Source: Paratinospora sagittata (taxonomy: Eukaryota > Streptophyta > Magnoliopsida > Ranunculales > Menispermaceae). Taken from it: a stretch of DNA of 64,000 nt. Shown piece after piece: positions 1 to 9,722 of this stretch. The notes below the pieces were generated by a model. The model ran no database searches, was not told the origin of the DNA, and was given only the letters and a program-made list of their open reading frames with translations. The stretch lies in contig CM069605.1 in assembly GCA_035771175.1 (NCBI GenBank), positions 17,872,288-17,936,287 of the forward strand. The letters run 5' to 3'. Position numbers and translations under genes: made by a program. The number at the start of each line of letters is the position of its first letter. Position 1 is the first letter of the stretch.

Positions 1-46
1 ACATGGACTGAATTTCGAGGGCGAAATCCTTTTAAGGGGGGTAGAG
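1..46 (+). other. 3' tail and polypurine tract of a gypsy-A element
   Basis: This is the last internal sequence of a Ty3/gypsy element whose body lies left of the window. A purine-rich tract (TTTTAAGGGGGGTAGAG, about 31-46) abuts the LTR start, as expected for the plus-strand primer. No coding can be judged from 46 bases. Confidence 0.75.
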
Positions 47-1577
47 TGTAATACCCTAGGATTGCACATAAAAAAATAGAACTTCAGGCACCTTTTTGGC
101 TATAGCAAGAGGGTTTCCACCCAATTTTCACACCAAATAACTTGCTCTTTGTAATTTTTTTTCTCTCTCACTCTCCTTGAGTTTTTCTCTTCTCTCTTGA
201 GACTCTCTTCGCGGTACAACGCGGTTTTGCTCGGGGGAAGGCGCTAATTCTAGAAGGACTTATTATCTAAAGGTGGGGAACGAAACATAGGTTTGCGTGT
301 CTTACAACTTTTATTAAAGCTTACATTCATTTATCATTATGTTTACTGTTCATTTACACTACATTATTGCGTATAATGTTCATACATGTCATACTTATGC
401 CTATATATTTGGAGTTCATGTATTACACTATTACTATGTTGAATTAGTAGTCAATCTACTCAACCAGACATTGACTTGCCCTTAGTAACTTTAAATAGTG
501 AACGGGAGGCAGTGTGATGTTCTAGACGATTGGTATTTAAGTAAACCTCGTGTCTCACCTCTCAAACTGGAGACTAATCTGGTTGGTCTTATTTGAAAAC
601 TATAAGCTTGTACAAGTGATACTGAACATCCTAACTTAACAAGTGGTGATACTGACCTAATAAGAATCACCAGACGTTGCAAAATCCCTTCTAATGTTAG
701 TAATGACCGGACCTGCTCATGCATTGGCATCATACATAAACACCACCTAGGTACGTAAGTGGTTTATGATCCACAAAATAGTTAGAAGCAATGTTCACTA
801 TCATTGATATTTCTCTTGAGAGGGACGTACAATGAGAACCCGGGTTTACCTGGGGATGGACATCTCTACGTGAATCCAGGCCTTCGTTCCTGAGGAGGGA
901 CGTACAATGAGAACCTGACTACACCTAGGGATGGACAACTGTATGTGAACTCAGGCAACATACAATCATGGAACCATTACGAGACGGTGTCATGCATACA
1001 TACATGTTGTATTGATTATGATGCTATGATGTGTTTATGTGATATTTGATTATGAAGTTTCCTTCAGTAATTGTTATATTCACGAACTATTTTACCCACT
1101 AGGCGAGTAGCTCACTACGTTGTTATCCAATTTTCTCAGGAGATTAGGGTGGACCGGGTACAGGTTTTTGGGCCCATATTTTTTAACCCTTTGTTTATTC
1201 ACTGGGAATTTTGGGAGGATGTTCCCTTTACTATTTCATGTACAAAAACATATTCTGAAATTTATATAATCAGATTTGTACTCAATTGTGTTCCTGCACA
1301 TTCGGTTATTGTTATAATGCATTCGCGCCCTGTCCGTGAGTGTTCCACCAGTTTAAGTGCGTCCATCGGGCCCACATTTTGTAACCCTTTGTTTATTTAT
1401 TGGAGATTTGGGGAGGATGTTCCCTTTACAATTTCATGTACAAAAATATATTCTAAAATTTATATAATCAGATTAGCACTCAATTGTGTTCCTGCACACT
1501 CGGTTATTATTATAATGTATTCGCGCCCCGTCCGTGTGTATTTTGCTAGTTTAGGCGATTCCGGGCGGGGTGTGACA
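47..1577 (+). repeat. 3' LTR of a gypsy-A element
   Basis: The LTR begins TGTAATACCC and ends GGGTGTGACA, so it has TG...CA ends. It is clearly similar to the copy at 45688-47001 and, reversed, to 8327-9722 and 4172-4413. The preceding polypurine tract marks it as the downstream LTR of an element entering from the left. It is longer than its relatives because of a 198-bp internal tandem duplication. At about 820-960 it carries short repeats (GAGGGACGTACAATGAGAAC type) shared with the other copies. It interrupts a Tat-like LTR that resumes at 1578. A chromovirus (Tekay-like) assignment is inference. Confidence 0.85.
1170..1568 (+). repeat. 198-bp tandem duplication inside the LTR
   Basis: Two copies, each starting at GGGCCC (1170 and 1368), both run through the TTTGTTTATT, GAGGATGTTCCCTTTAC and CATTCGCGCCC blocks. 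The related LTRs at 8327 and 45688 have one copy, so the duplication belongs to this element or its sublineage. Confidence 0.85.
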
Positions 1578-2176
1578 ATGGCTGAGGGAAACAACCTTCT
1601 TAGCCATGACCGAGGGAGTGGAACCTCGATCATAGCTGAGGGAAACAACACCCTTGGCGACAGCCGAGGGAATATCACCTCGGCAATGGCCGAGAACATA
1701 CAACCGTCTAAATCTCTATCGAGATGATATACGCTTTTATTGGAACCTCCGTAGATGTAGATCAAGCATAAAACATCTACGTCATAACACTTACACACAT
1801 CTTGGGGAAAGAGATGACGCATCATGATCCATTTAACTGGATAAATCCTAATAAGAAAAAGGCATAAAACTTTCCCAATGATGGAGAACGACATTAAATG
1901 CCGGGGATTCCCCCTTCAAATATAAAAATGGAGCTCATTCAACCGAATAAAGGTATGCTCAAAACCACCAACTCTTTACACTTTCATTTTCTCTCCTACA
2001 GAGTCAAATTTAGGCATCAGAGTGTTTTCGGTAACACCACCTCTATGCCACCGCCCTTTGAAGGTTTGGAGTGAGAAGATCGTTCGGGAGGCTTTTGGAA
2101 GAAGAGAAGGTTATTTTTTGATCAGTTAGGCAACCTCGTCGCCCATTTGTTCGTCGCGAGATTTTTGGCTGAAACA
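1578..2176 (+). repeat. Tat-like 5' LTR remnant (3' part)
   Basis: This matches 37363-37945 over most of its length, including a palindromic GGCC/CTCGG array, a TATA-like AAATATAAAA near 1918, the GGTAACACCACC block and GTTATTTTTTGAT. It ends in GCTGAAACA. The left part of this LTR is missing because the gypsy-A element is inserted at 1577/1578. Together with 36957-37945 it defines one large Tat-like (Ogre/Retand-type) element. The lineage is inferred from the leader after the LTR and the long tandem-repeat spacers. Confidence 0.7.
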
Positions 2177-2194
2177 TTTGGTGTCATTTATGAG
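2177..2194 (+). other. Probable primer-binding region of the Tat-like element
   Basis: Directly after the LTR end comes TTTGGTGTCATTTATGAGG. This resembles the TTTGGCGCC-type sequence that I recall following 5' LTRs of Tat and Athila lineage elements. It has drifted, and no tRNA match was computed. Confidence 0.45.
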
Positions 2195-2608
2195 GAACGA
2201 CTGATCAAGTTCGTTGCCCTATCAACATGAGTAAAAACTATGCATCACATCATCCAGAAAAAAGAAGCTAAGAAATACACAAGAACAAATCTCGACGTTG
2301 GTAGACATACCAAATGGGCTACTTCACGCTCGAATGCCAACCAATTTTCAGAATGGGAGTTAACCCCTCCTAGATCTGGGGCTTCCCCTCAAATTATTTT
2401 AATGGCAAAAGATTTTGAGGCTAGTTCGTCGTTGGATGCCATAATGGGATAAATAAGACTTTCCTTTATTGACAAAATCCTACACGCCCTGCTTTTGAAC
2501 AAGATACAAATTCCACAAGAGAAGTTAGATGACGCGAAGAAAGATTAATCAACATCTCACAAAGTATATGTCACGGATGAAACTTCTTGGTGCGACTAGG
2601 TCAGAGCG
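2195..2608 (+). other. Leader or gag remnant, no usable frame
   Basis: This is the internal sequence of the Tat-like element. A 70-codon open stretch (2240-2452) shows no recognisable motif. Its position after the PBS suggests a decayed leader or gag start. The remainder is noncoding. Confidence 0.35.
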
Positions 2609-3350
2609 AGTTGATCGTGTAAAAAAGAACAAACCTTAAAAGGTTGTCACGACCCTCTCTACATGAAGTTGATTGCGCAATGAAGAACAAACCCCAAGAG
2701 GTCGTCGCAATCTTTTTTCCAAAAAAAAAGGTGATCGCGCGACGAAGCGCAAATCTTAAGAAATTGTTGCAGCCCTCTCGCGATAAAGTTGATCACGCGA
2801 CGAAGAGATAATCTCCAGAAGTCGTTGCAACATTCTCACAAAAATGTTGATCGTGCAATGAGGAATGAGTCCTAAGAGGTTATTGCGGTCCTTTCCAAAT
2901 TAAGTCGATTGTGCGACACAGAACAAAGCCTGAAAGGTCGTCGGGCCTTTTCCCGATGATGTAGATAGCGTGATGGAGAACAAACCCCAAGAAGTCGTCA
3001 TAACCTTTTTCCAGAAAAGGTGATAATCCAATGAAGAACAAACCCCAAGACGTCATCGTAGCCTTTTCCCAAAAAAATTGATAGCGTGACGAAGCAGAAA
3101 TCCCAAGAAATTGTCGCGGCCTTCTCGCTATAAAGTTGATTGCGTGGTAGAGAATAAATCGCCAAAAGTCATCGCAACCTTTTTCTGAAAATGTTGATCG
3201 AGCAACGAGGAACGAGTCCTAAGCGGTCATTGCGATCCTCTCCCAATAAAGTTGATCGTGCGACACAGAACAAAGCGTCAAAGGTCGTCGCAACCCCCTT
3301 CCTATGAAGCAGATCGCACGATGGAGAACAAACCTTAATAGGTCATTGAA
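2609..3350. repeat. ~58-bp tandem repeat with six-monomer higher-order period
   Basis: About 13 degenerate monomers each start near GTTGATCGCGCGACGAAG and continue through AACAAACCCCAAGAGGTCGTCGCAACC. Monomer 2 (from 2668) matches monomer 8 (from 3020), and 3/9, 4/10, 5/11, 6/12 and 7/13 pair likewise through private variants, such as GACACAGAACAAAGC in 6 and 12. The array therefore has a ~350-bp higher-order unit present about twice. Tandem spacers of this kind are known in Tat/Ogre-type elements. Confidence 0.85.
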
Positions 3351-3712
3351 CAAATCCAACCATGTATGACACAACAAGAGAAGGAATTGCTAAAACCCCT
3401 TTTCTCGCAATTAGTTTTCTCAAAGCTCTTTGAAGCTATCTAGAAAGATAAGTATTTTATTTTGCAAATTGAAGTATTAAACTCTAAGTTAACACTTGTT
3501 GTGCTACGATACATGAAAATTACTATATGTGATAATTTACAAACAAATATCTGCTAAATCTTGGAGGAATGGCAAATTCGACAAGTCAAAATGATCACCT
3601 ACTACAAAGAAGCAAGAAAGTAGCTCTGTTACCTCAGTCCCTACTCGCTCAGGCCAACAACAAGGGCTTTGGTCCACCTCGAGCTACGTGCTCCTTATGG
3701 TTGAGCTACGCT
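3351..3712. other. Noncoding Tat-like interior
   Basis: AT-rich sequence without a convincing reading frame. Its last ~70 bases (GAGCTACG motifs) resemble the 40-bp minisatellite that resumes at 30367. This supports the two sides having been contiguous before the gypsy-B LTR inserted at 3713. Confidence 0.5.
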
Positions 3713-4143
3713 TGTGACGACCCTAGTTTTCACTCAACAAAACATTAGGTCACCCAGGCTAGCACCCTCTCCAATAGGGTACTAGTAACCCTCAGCCTCT
3801 ACTCATATCATCATTTCCACAAACATTCAACCATGAACAAGTCACACAAAGCATAGATCAACATAAGACAAAGATAATCAACCAAAGTGCGGAATTATCA
3901 TGAAAAGTTAAGTAAAGTAAAATTTATTACAATCGTCCTTATCCTATAGGTTCAAGCTTCAATGAAAATTAAACATCTATTAAGCGAACTTGAGACGCCT
4001 TCCGCTCCATCTGGTACTCACCAACTAGAAGTGACAAAGCCAACATTGGAAAATATCAATACACAATACTCTTGCCCTTGTCTAGGGCACTGCAAGATCC
4101 TAAAAAATAAGGAAGTAGGGTGAGCTTATAATCCAGTGAGATG
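3713..4143 (-). repeat. Gypsy-B LTR, piece 1 of 4
   Basis: On the plus strand this begins TGTGACGACCC, the reversed 3' end of a gypsy LTR. It contains the reversed CTCACTGG...TTATAAGCTC block usual near chromovirus LTR ends. It is cut at 4143 by a copia LTR. The remaining pieces are 11329-11769, 13106-14918 and 30213-30366, totalling about 2.8 kb. The outer duplication is only approximate (ACGCT on the left, AGTGCT-like on the right). Confidence 0.65.
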
Positions 4144-4171
4144 TGTTGGCCTAGGAATGTCCAAGATGGGG
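4144..4171 (-). repeat. Copia LTR ('TGTTGGCC' family), piece 1
   Basis: TGTTGGCCTAGG...CCAAGATGGGG is the reversed 3' end of a copia LTR. It continues at 9723 with GGGTGAATTGGAC. Other copies (14919, 24788, 42272, 43270) carry these blocks uninterrupted, which proves that 4172-9722 is an insertion. Confidence 0.85.
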
Positions 4172-4413
4172 TGTCACACCCCGCCCGGACGCGCCTAAAC
4201 CGACGGGACACTCACTGACAACGCGCAAATGCATTATAACAACAACCGAGTGTGCGGAAACACGATTAAGTAGAAGTCTGATTTCATTAATTTTTTAATA
4301 TATTTGTACATGACATAGTTAAGGGAACATCCTCCCAAAATCCCCAATGAATAATACAAAGGGTACAAAATGTGTGGCCCAAAAACCTACACACAATCCA
4401 CCCTAATTTCCTG
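4172..4413 (-). repeat. Truncated 3' LTR of a deleted gypsy-A element
   Basis: Reversed 3' end of the gypsy-A LTR, starting TGTCACACCCCGCC. It covers only the last ~240 bp of the ~1.4-kb LTR and is joined directly to coding-like sequence, so the internal 3' region and the LTR start are deleted. The flanks TGGGG (4167-4171) and GGGGG (9723-9727) form a 4/5 target-site duplication for 4172-9722. Confidence 0.8.
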
Positions 4414-4429
4414 AAATGACGGGATTCCA

Positions 4430-5598
4430 GATGAATCGCATGTCCTTCCGAGTGAGCTTGGTCACAGGTTGGTTTTTCCTGGGTTGGGCATTAGCAGGAG
4501 GTGGGGCTTGTTGGACTGGAACATGTTGCTGAAGGTTGGGGGCAGGCATTTCTTACATGGCCCTGTTAGCTGCAGTTGAAACACGTCAGCCTTCGCTGTT
4601 GATGGTTCTGTTGGTCATACTGATTGTGGTGCTGACCACCACCCCTGCCTTTACGGCCTCATCGGCCAAGATTGCGAAAACCCTGATAGCTAGGGTTAGA
4701 CGATTCAACCGCAGGTACCGTGGCCTCATTCTTTTGAATAGGGGCTGAGAGGGCTGAGTTTTGATTATAGAAGGGCTTCTTCTTGTTGCCCTGCTGTGAG
4801 CCCTGTTGAGAAAATGTTGCAAGCTGTTTTCCCCTATCCATTCTCTGCTCCTGCACATTCTTTTTCTACTTAAAGCTTATGGCCTTATCAACGACCTCCA
4901 TGTAAATCTTTAGATCCTAGATCGACAAGGCTTGTCGAATGTCAGGATGAAGGCCATTGTAGAATTTCTCGGTCTTACCTTGCTCCTTTGAGATGGTGGA
5001 GAGAGAATAAACCTATAATTCTTTAAACCTTACAGCATACTCCTTGACTGTCATGCCGCCTTGGTATAGCTTGGCAAACTCTTGGCGCTTCTGCCTCTTC
5101 ACAGCGCCAGGGAAGTACTCATCGATAAACAATAACTCGAACTACTGCCAAGTCATGTCCATGGTGTTGACCCTTGGGTCCTCCTTCATAGTTATCCACC
5201 ATGTATTTGCTCCACCAATAAGTTGGTAGGATGCAAGTGGAATCTTTCGAGCCTCATCGACTCCCATAGCATCGAGAGCCTTCTTCGACTCATCTAGCCA
5301 TTTCTGCACCTCCTCCGCATCAATGGTGCCAGCAAAAGTAAGGGGCTGTAGCCTCTTATACTTGGTAATCTGGTCGGTTTGAGTCTCCGACCCAGATCTA
5401 ACAGGTGCTTGAACAGTGACAACCTGATTGGTCGCAAAGGATGTGGGCCTAGGGAGACACTGCCTGCCCAGACGTAGTGGCAGTGTCGGGTGTGGCCTGC
5501 GTTGTTGTCAGAGGCGGCGATTCCTGGTTCTGAATATCAGGAGGTGCCTCCTCTGCTGGATAGACAATGTGTGGTCTTCCTCTCTTCTTGGTTTGCAT
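4430..5598 (-). pseudogene. Gypsy gag remnant fused to an RNase-H-like tail
   Basis: Structural capsid gene of the minus-strand gypsy-A element, broken by several stops and at least two frameshifts. The start is taken at the ATG at 5598. Recognisable in order are a Pro/Thr-rich N-terminus, the capsid core (WLDESKKALDAMG, FIDEYFPGAVKRQK, EFAKLYQGGMTVKEYAVRF), and a zinc knuckle at 4542-4583 with CX2CX4HX4C spacing but a stop codon inside. Past the knuckle the frame shifts into KLTRKDMRFIWNP, which resembles the RT/RNase H connection of Ty3 pol and not gag. It then runs into the truncated LTR. Protease, most of RT and integrase are absent. This is a deletion derivative and cannot make a functional product. 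Confidence 0.75.
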
Positions 5599-6368
5599 TT
5601 TCTCACTGGCAAGGAAAAAATAAAACCATGATTTTAGGAACTGTAGCCAAGTATAATGTTATGATATTCTCAGCAACAAGTTCGAGAGTACTACAATATA
5701 AAAACTACCAATTTTTCTAAGTATAGTGTAAGGTTTTTGTTGAGGAATCAAAGAATCTTATGTGCTTCTTATGTTTGGCCATGGTGTAAAACAAGGTTAG
5801 AATGTTTATGTAATAAGTATAAAACTTTGCTAGTATTTCAAATGTTTTGGTTCTGGTTTTTGTGAACATACATATATATTTCATTGAAAATCCATACGAG
5901 TCATAAAAATTCTAAGATTTTCCTCGGTAAATATCCTGATCTAACGTTCTATCGCAATCTTATGTATTCAAACCCTTTCGCTTAGTCTTTTCGACTATTA
6001 TCCAAATTCATGTGTGCCATACGACATGAATTTGGTAATAAGGGTGTCAACCAAGTTAAGTTGTATGAACACGGTCTCTATAAAACATCGGCTAAAAAGG
6101 AGTTCACTAATAATATCATCCAAGTTTACTCGTCCCATACCGTGTAAACTTAGTGATAATGTTAGTAATACAACTTTTTCCAAATTTTTCTTTTCACACA
6201 AAGTTGTGGGTTTTCTTACTTCCACATTTTATTTAGTATCCTTCAACAAAGTTAGTGATACAGAAGAAAGAATGGTTGTAAGTCGGCCCACCAAAGATAG
6301 TTTTAAACAAAACATTTTCATTCATATATAAAAAAAATTTACAATGTCAGTAATCTTTCCTGATTTTC
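5599..6368 (-). other. Spacer between passenger gene and gag
   Basis: AT-rich sequence with stops in all frames and no recognisable motif. By position it is either the gypsy leader before gag or 3' untranslated sequence of the env-like gene at 6369-7948. Confidence 0.4.
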
Positions 6369-7948
6369 CTACCTACTACCGCTCATCCTAGACCTCATGT
6401 TAGGTATAAAAAGACCACTAGAAGAAAGTTGAGAAGTTGCTCGTTGTTCTTCGACGTTTTGTATACGTGTTAACAAAGCATTTTGAGCCTCCTCCATCCT
6501 AGCAATACTAGATACAATCACATTTGACTGCTCGAATGGGTTAGTTGATTGCCCCATCGATGGTTGATAGGTCGACTGTCCCATAGGTGGAGGGTAGGCC
6601 TTAGGCATTGGTGGAAAGTATTGGTCGTATGGTTGACTCATAGGTGGAGGGTAGTTGTTTTGATTATACAGGGATTCCCTAATTGGAACCCCTTGGACAT
6701 TTGAATATGCTTGAGTCAAAAAGTCTTGAAACAATGGACTCATTGGGATATCCAGTCTTCCAAAATTTGGTGCCGCACAATTCTGTTGCTGTTGGTTCAC
6801 AGGAACTTGTGGAACTGGCCGTTATGGTACCTTAGGAGTTGGAAACCTTTGGTGCATAGTATTATCTTGTGTTGGTATGTTTCAGGAAGGTGGATTAGTC
6901 GGAACTCTCTGTCCATCTTGATTTGGTTGAGGTTGATTTAGGTTGCCAAAAAGATCATCCTCAGAGAATAAATGATCGGGTTGATCATTATTCGGGACTG
7001 GGTTTGCCGTAGGGTTCTACTTTGGAAAACTATTTGGTGCCTCCTTAACAGGAATCTTGTGCCGACTTTTTCGTTGACAATGTCCATTTTTGTCTCTAAT
7101 TCTTTTGCCATTTCCTCCTAAAGTCGCACCGAATACTTCCTCGCCAGTCACCCCTTCACTTGTGATGAACGTCTTGAAGATAGAGGATGTTGTAACTGCA
7201 TCAATGATCTGCTTCGAAGACTCATCAAAAGTGTTGACGTTTGCCTCGTATAGCATCCTTATGATCAAGACTCATAACCGAGGAGCTCCGTCGTTGAAGG
7301 GTTTTGAATCACCCACAACATTTGTTGGATAATTATGTGAGGTAGGGAGACCTTAATTTTCTTCTTTATGCAGTATAGCACAAGAAGTTCAGCCCTTGAC
7401 ATAACATCTCTAGTCACTTTTTTCGGCAAGATGTTGTCGAATACGATCTTCCCAAGGCTGGCAAGAGGTGGTTTAAGGAGATTGTTTGGGAGGTGGGCGT
7501 AGGTCAATTGGGTATATGACTTTTTGGCGAGGGAATTGAACAATTGTTCCTTAGACTCAACAATCTCTGCAACTGTCTGGGGTTCGTATGGATTAATGAT
7601 TCTATCTCCAATCGGGATCTCCATAAGTAGCGAAATAATTTTGACGTTGATAGAAATCTTTGTTCCCCTAACCATTGTCTCCATGACAGGGCTAATCCCA
7701 TCTTCTTGAAGTCCCACGCAATTTATGGCTTCGTAGAAAGACTTCACCAAGTTGAAGGAAACGTAACCTTCACCTTTTGTTATGTTCAACCACCCCAGCG
7801 TTACGGGTTTTTCATGAAGGATTGGACGGAGGCGGAGATCTCTATTGTCGATACTCCTCATAGTCATAACCTCCCTTTCGAACAGTTCCCCGAGTCTGGT
7901 GGGAATTGGTTCCCGACTACAGGAAGTCGTTCATTCATTTGAGGCCAT
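6369..7948 (-). pseudogene. Env-like / PF20167-like 'plant transposon protein' pseudogene
   Basis: The start is the ATG at 7948 (MASNE), but codon 6 is already a stop. The following ~220 codons in the same frame hold the conserved domain: GWLN near the N-terminus, LVKSFYEAI, MVRGTKISIN, LLMEIPIGD, NLLKPPLASLGKIV and KVSLPHIIIQQM. A frameshift near 7265 and further stops separate this from a Gln/Pro-rich tail (6369-6800: repeated PPPMGQS-like stretches, then a short helical ARMEEAQNALLTRIQNVEEQR segment). The domain order resembles the genes at 19791-22958 and 55155-56589. Here, unusually, it lies between the PBS and gag of a gypsy element. A splice-acceptor-like TTTATTTTTCTTTCAG ends 8 bases before the ATG. 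The molecular function of this family is not established. Confidence 0.65.
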
Positions 7949-8092
7949 TATCTTGCTGAAAGAAAAATAAACTTGTGAAATACATAAAATATATTCCTAA
8001 CATTTTTAAGATGCCTTGTCCATTGGACAATATTTTCTATTTTTCTCTTGAAGTTTATGCCATCATTTAATCCAAATTTTCCATTAGCAACA

Positions 8093-8094
<2 letters not shown>

Positions 8095-8135
<41 letters not shown>

Positions 8136-8193
8136 AATCTAAACTATATAGTTTTCTAGATATAAATTTAATATAAATCTCAATTATATATAA

Positions 8194-8230
<37 letters not shown>
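8095..8230. repeat. Two (AT)n microsatellites
   Basis: Runs of AT dinucleotides at 8095-8132 and about 8198-8230, separated by ~65 bp of AT-rich sequence, lie in the leader between PBS and passenger gene. Confidence 0.95.
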
Positions 8231-8234
<4 letters not shown>

Positions 8235-8309
8235 CTAAAGATATGTATATATCATAAAAAAAAATTTCTTCCCCTAATTTGGTGAACTTGGGCGGGTCGT
8301 GGACCTTAT

Positions 8310-8321
8310 GATCTGATACCA
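8310..8321 (-). other. Primer-binding site (initiator tRNA-Met type)
   Basis: Reversed, this reads TGGTATCAGATC, 10 of 12 matching the TGGTATCAGAGC complement of plant initiator tRNA-Met. It is 5 bases inside the LTR at 8327-9722. This fixes that LTR as the 5' LTR of a minus-strand element. Confidence 0.85.
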
Positions 8322-8326
8322 TTAAA

Positions 8327-9722
8327 TATCACACCCCGCCCAAACGCGCCTAAATCAGCGGGACACTTACGGACGGGGCGCGAATGCATTATAATAATAA
8401 CCGAGTGCGCGAAAACATGATTAAGTACAAGTATAATTTCATTAACTTCAGAATATATTTGTCCATGAAATAGTTAAGGAAACATCCTCCCAAAATCCCC
8501 AATGAATAATACTAAGGGTACAAAATGTGGACCCAAAAACCTGCACCCAGTCCACTCTAATCTCCTGTGAAAAATTGGATAACAACGGGGTGAGCTAGGC
8601 GCTCAGTGGGTAAAATAGTTTGTGAATATGCCAATTGATAAAGCAAACTTCATAATCACATATCATAAATACACATCAGAGCATCATAATCAATCCAACA
8701 TGTATGTATGCATGACACTGTCTCGTATTGGTTCCATGGTTGTACATCACCTGAGTTCACGTACAGATGTCCCTCCCCAGGAGTAGTCGGGTTCTCATTA
8801 TACGTCCCTCCTCAGGAACGATGCTCTGGATTCACGTACAGATGTCCCTCCTCAGGAACGATGCTCTGGATTCACGTACAGATGTCCCTCCTCAGGAGTA
8901 GCCGGGTTCTCATTGTATGTCCCTCTCCAGAGAAATATAATGATTAGTGAGCATTGCTTCTAACTATTCTATGAATCATAAACCACAGGTGCTTATGTAT
9001 GATGTCAATGCATGAACAGGTCCGGACTTTACTTAACATTTAGACAATATTTGGCAACGTCTGGTGATCCTTATCAGGGTCAGTATCACCACGTGCAAGA
9101 TGAGGACATTCAGTATTACTTGTACAAGCTGATAGCTTTCAAATAAGACCAACCAGATCAATCTCCAGTTTGAGAGGTGAGACACGAGGTTTACTTAAAT
9201 ACCAATCGTCTAGAGCAGCATGCTACCTCCCATTCACTATTTAAAGTTACTGAGGACAAGACTGAGTCTAATTGAGCAAGATTGACCACTAATCCGACAT
9301 AGCAAAAGTGTAATACATGAACTCCAAATATACAGGCATAAGTATGACAAGTATAAACATTATACGCAATAATGCAGTGTAAATGAATAGTAGACATAAT
9401 GATAAATGAATGTAAACTTTAATAAAAGTTATAAAACACACAAACCTATATTTAGTTCTCCACCTTCAAATAAAAATTCCTTTCTCGAACCGGCGCCTTT
9501 CCCCGAGTAGAACCGCGTTGCACCACGAAGAGAGTCTCATAAAAAGAGTCTTAAAAGAGAAGACCAACACTCAAGATGAGTGAGAGAGAGAAGAAAAATC
9601 ACAAGGAGAGTGATTTTCGTGTGAGAAATGAGGAGGGGGGTTCCTTAAATAGGAAAAAAAGGTGTCTTCGGGCACCTTGCCTGAAGTTCAATTTTTTTTT
9701 TGTGCAAACCTAGGGTATTACA
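8327..9722 (-). repeat. 5' LTR of the deleted gypsy-A element
   Basis: Reversed, it starts TGTAATACCCTAGG (9722) and ends GGTGTGATA (8327, terminal CA mutated to TA). About 1.4 kb. It contains three to four tandem repeats of a GTACAGATGTCCCTCCTCAGG unit at 8755-8935. Near its U3 start is a strong hairpin at 9666-9686 (CTTCGGGCA-CCT-TGCCTGAAG, 8 of 9 arm pairs), just upstream of the degraded TATA region (CCTATTTAAGG). Confidence 0.85.

Noticed and set aside
1071..1727. 218-codon open frame
   Set aside because: It lies within the LTR across the 198-bp duplication, which is a multiple of three, and enters the next LTR. No domain.
2609..3350. Regularly spaced repeats that could suggest a CRISPR array
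   Set aside because: Units are contiguous ~58-bp tandem monomers without unique spacers, in an AT-rich plant retroelement.
7948..8322. 124-codon frame with Tyr-Ile runs
   Set aside because: It is translation of two (AT)n microsatellites between PBS and passenger gene.
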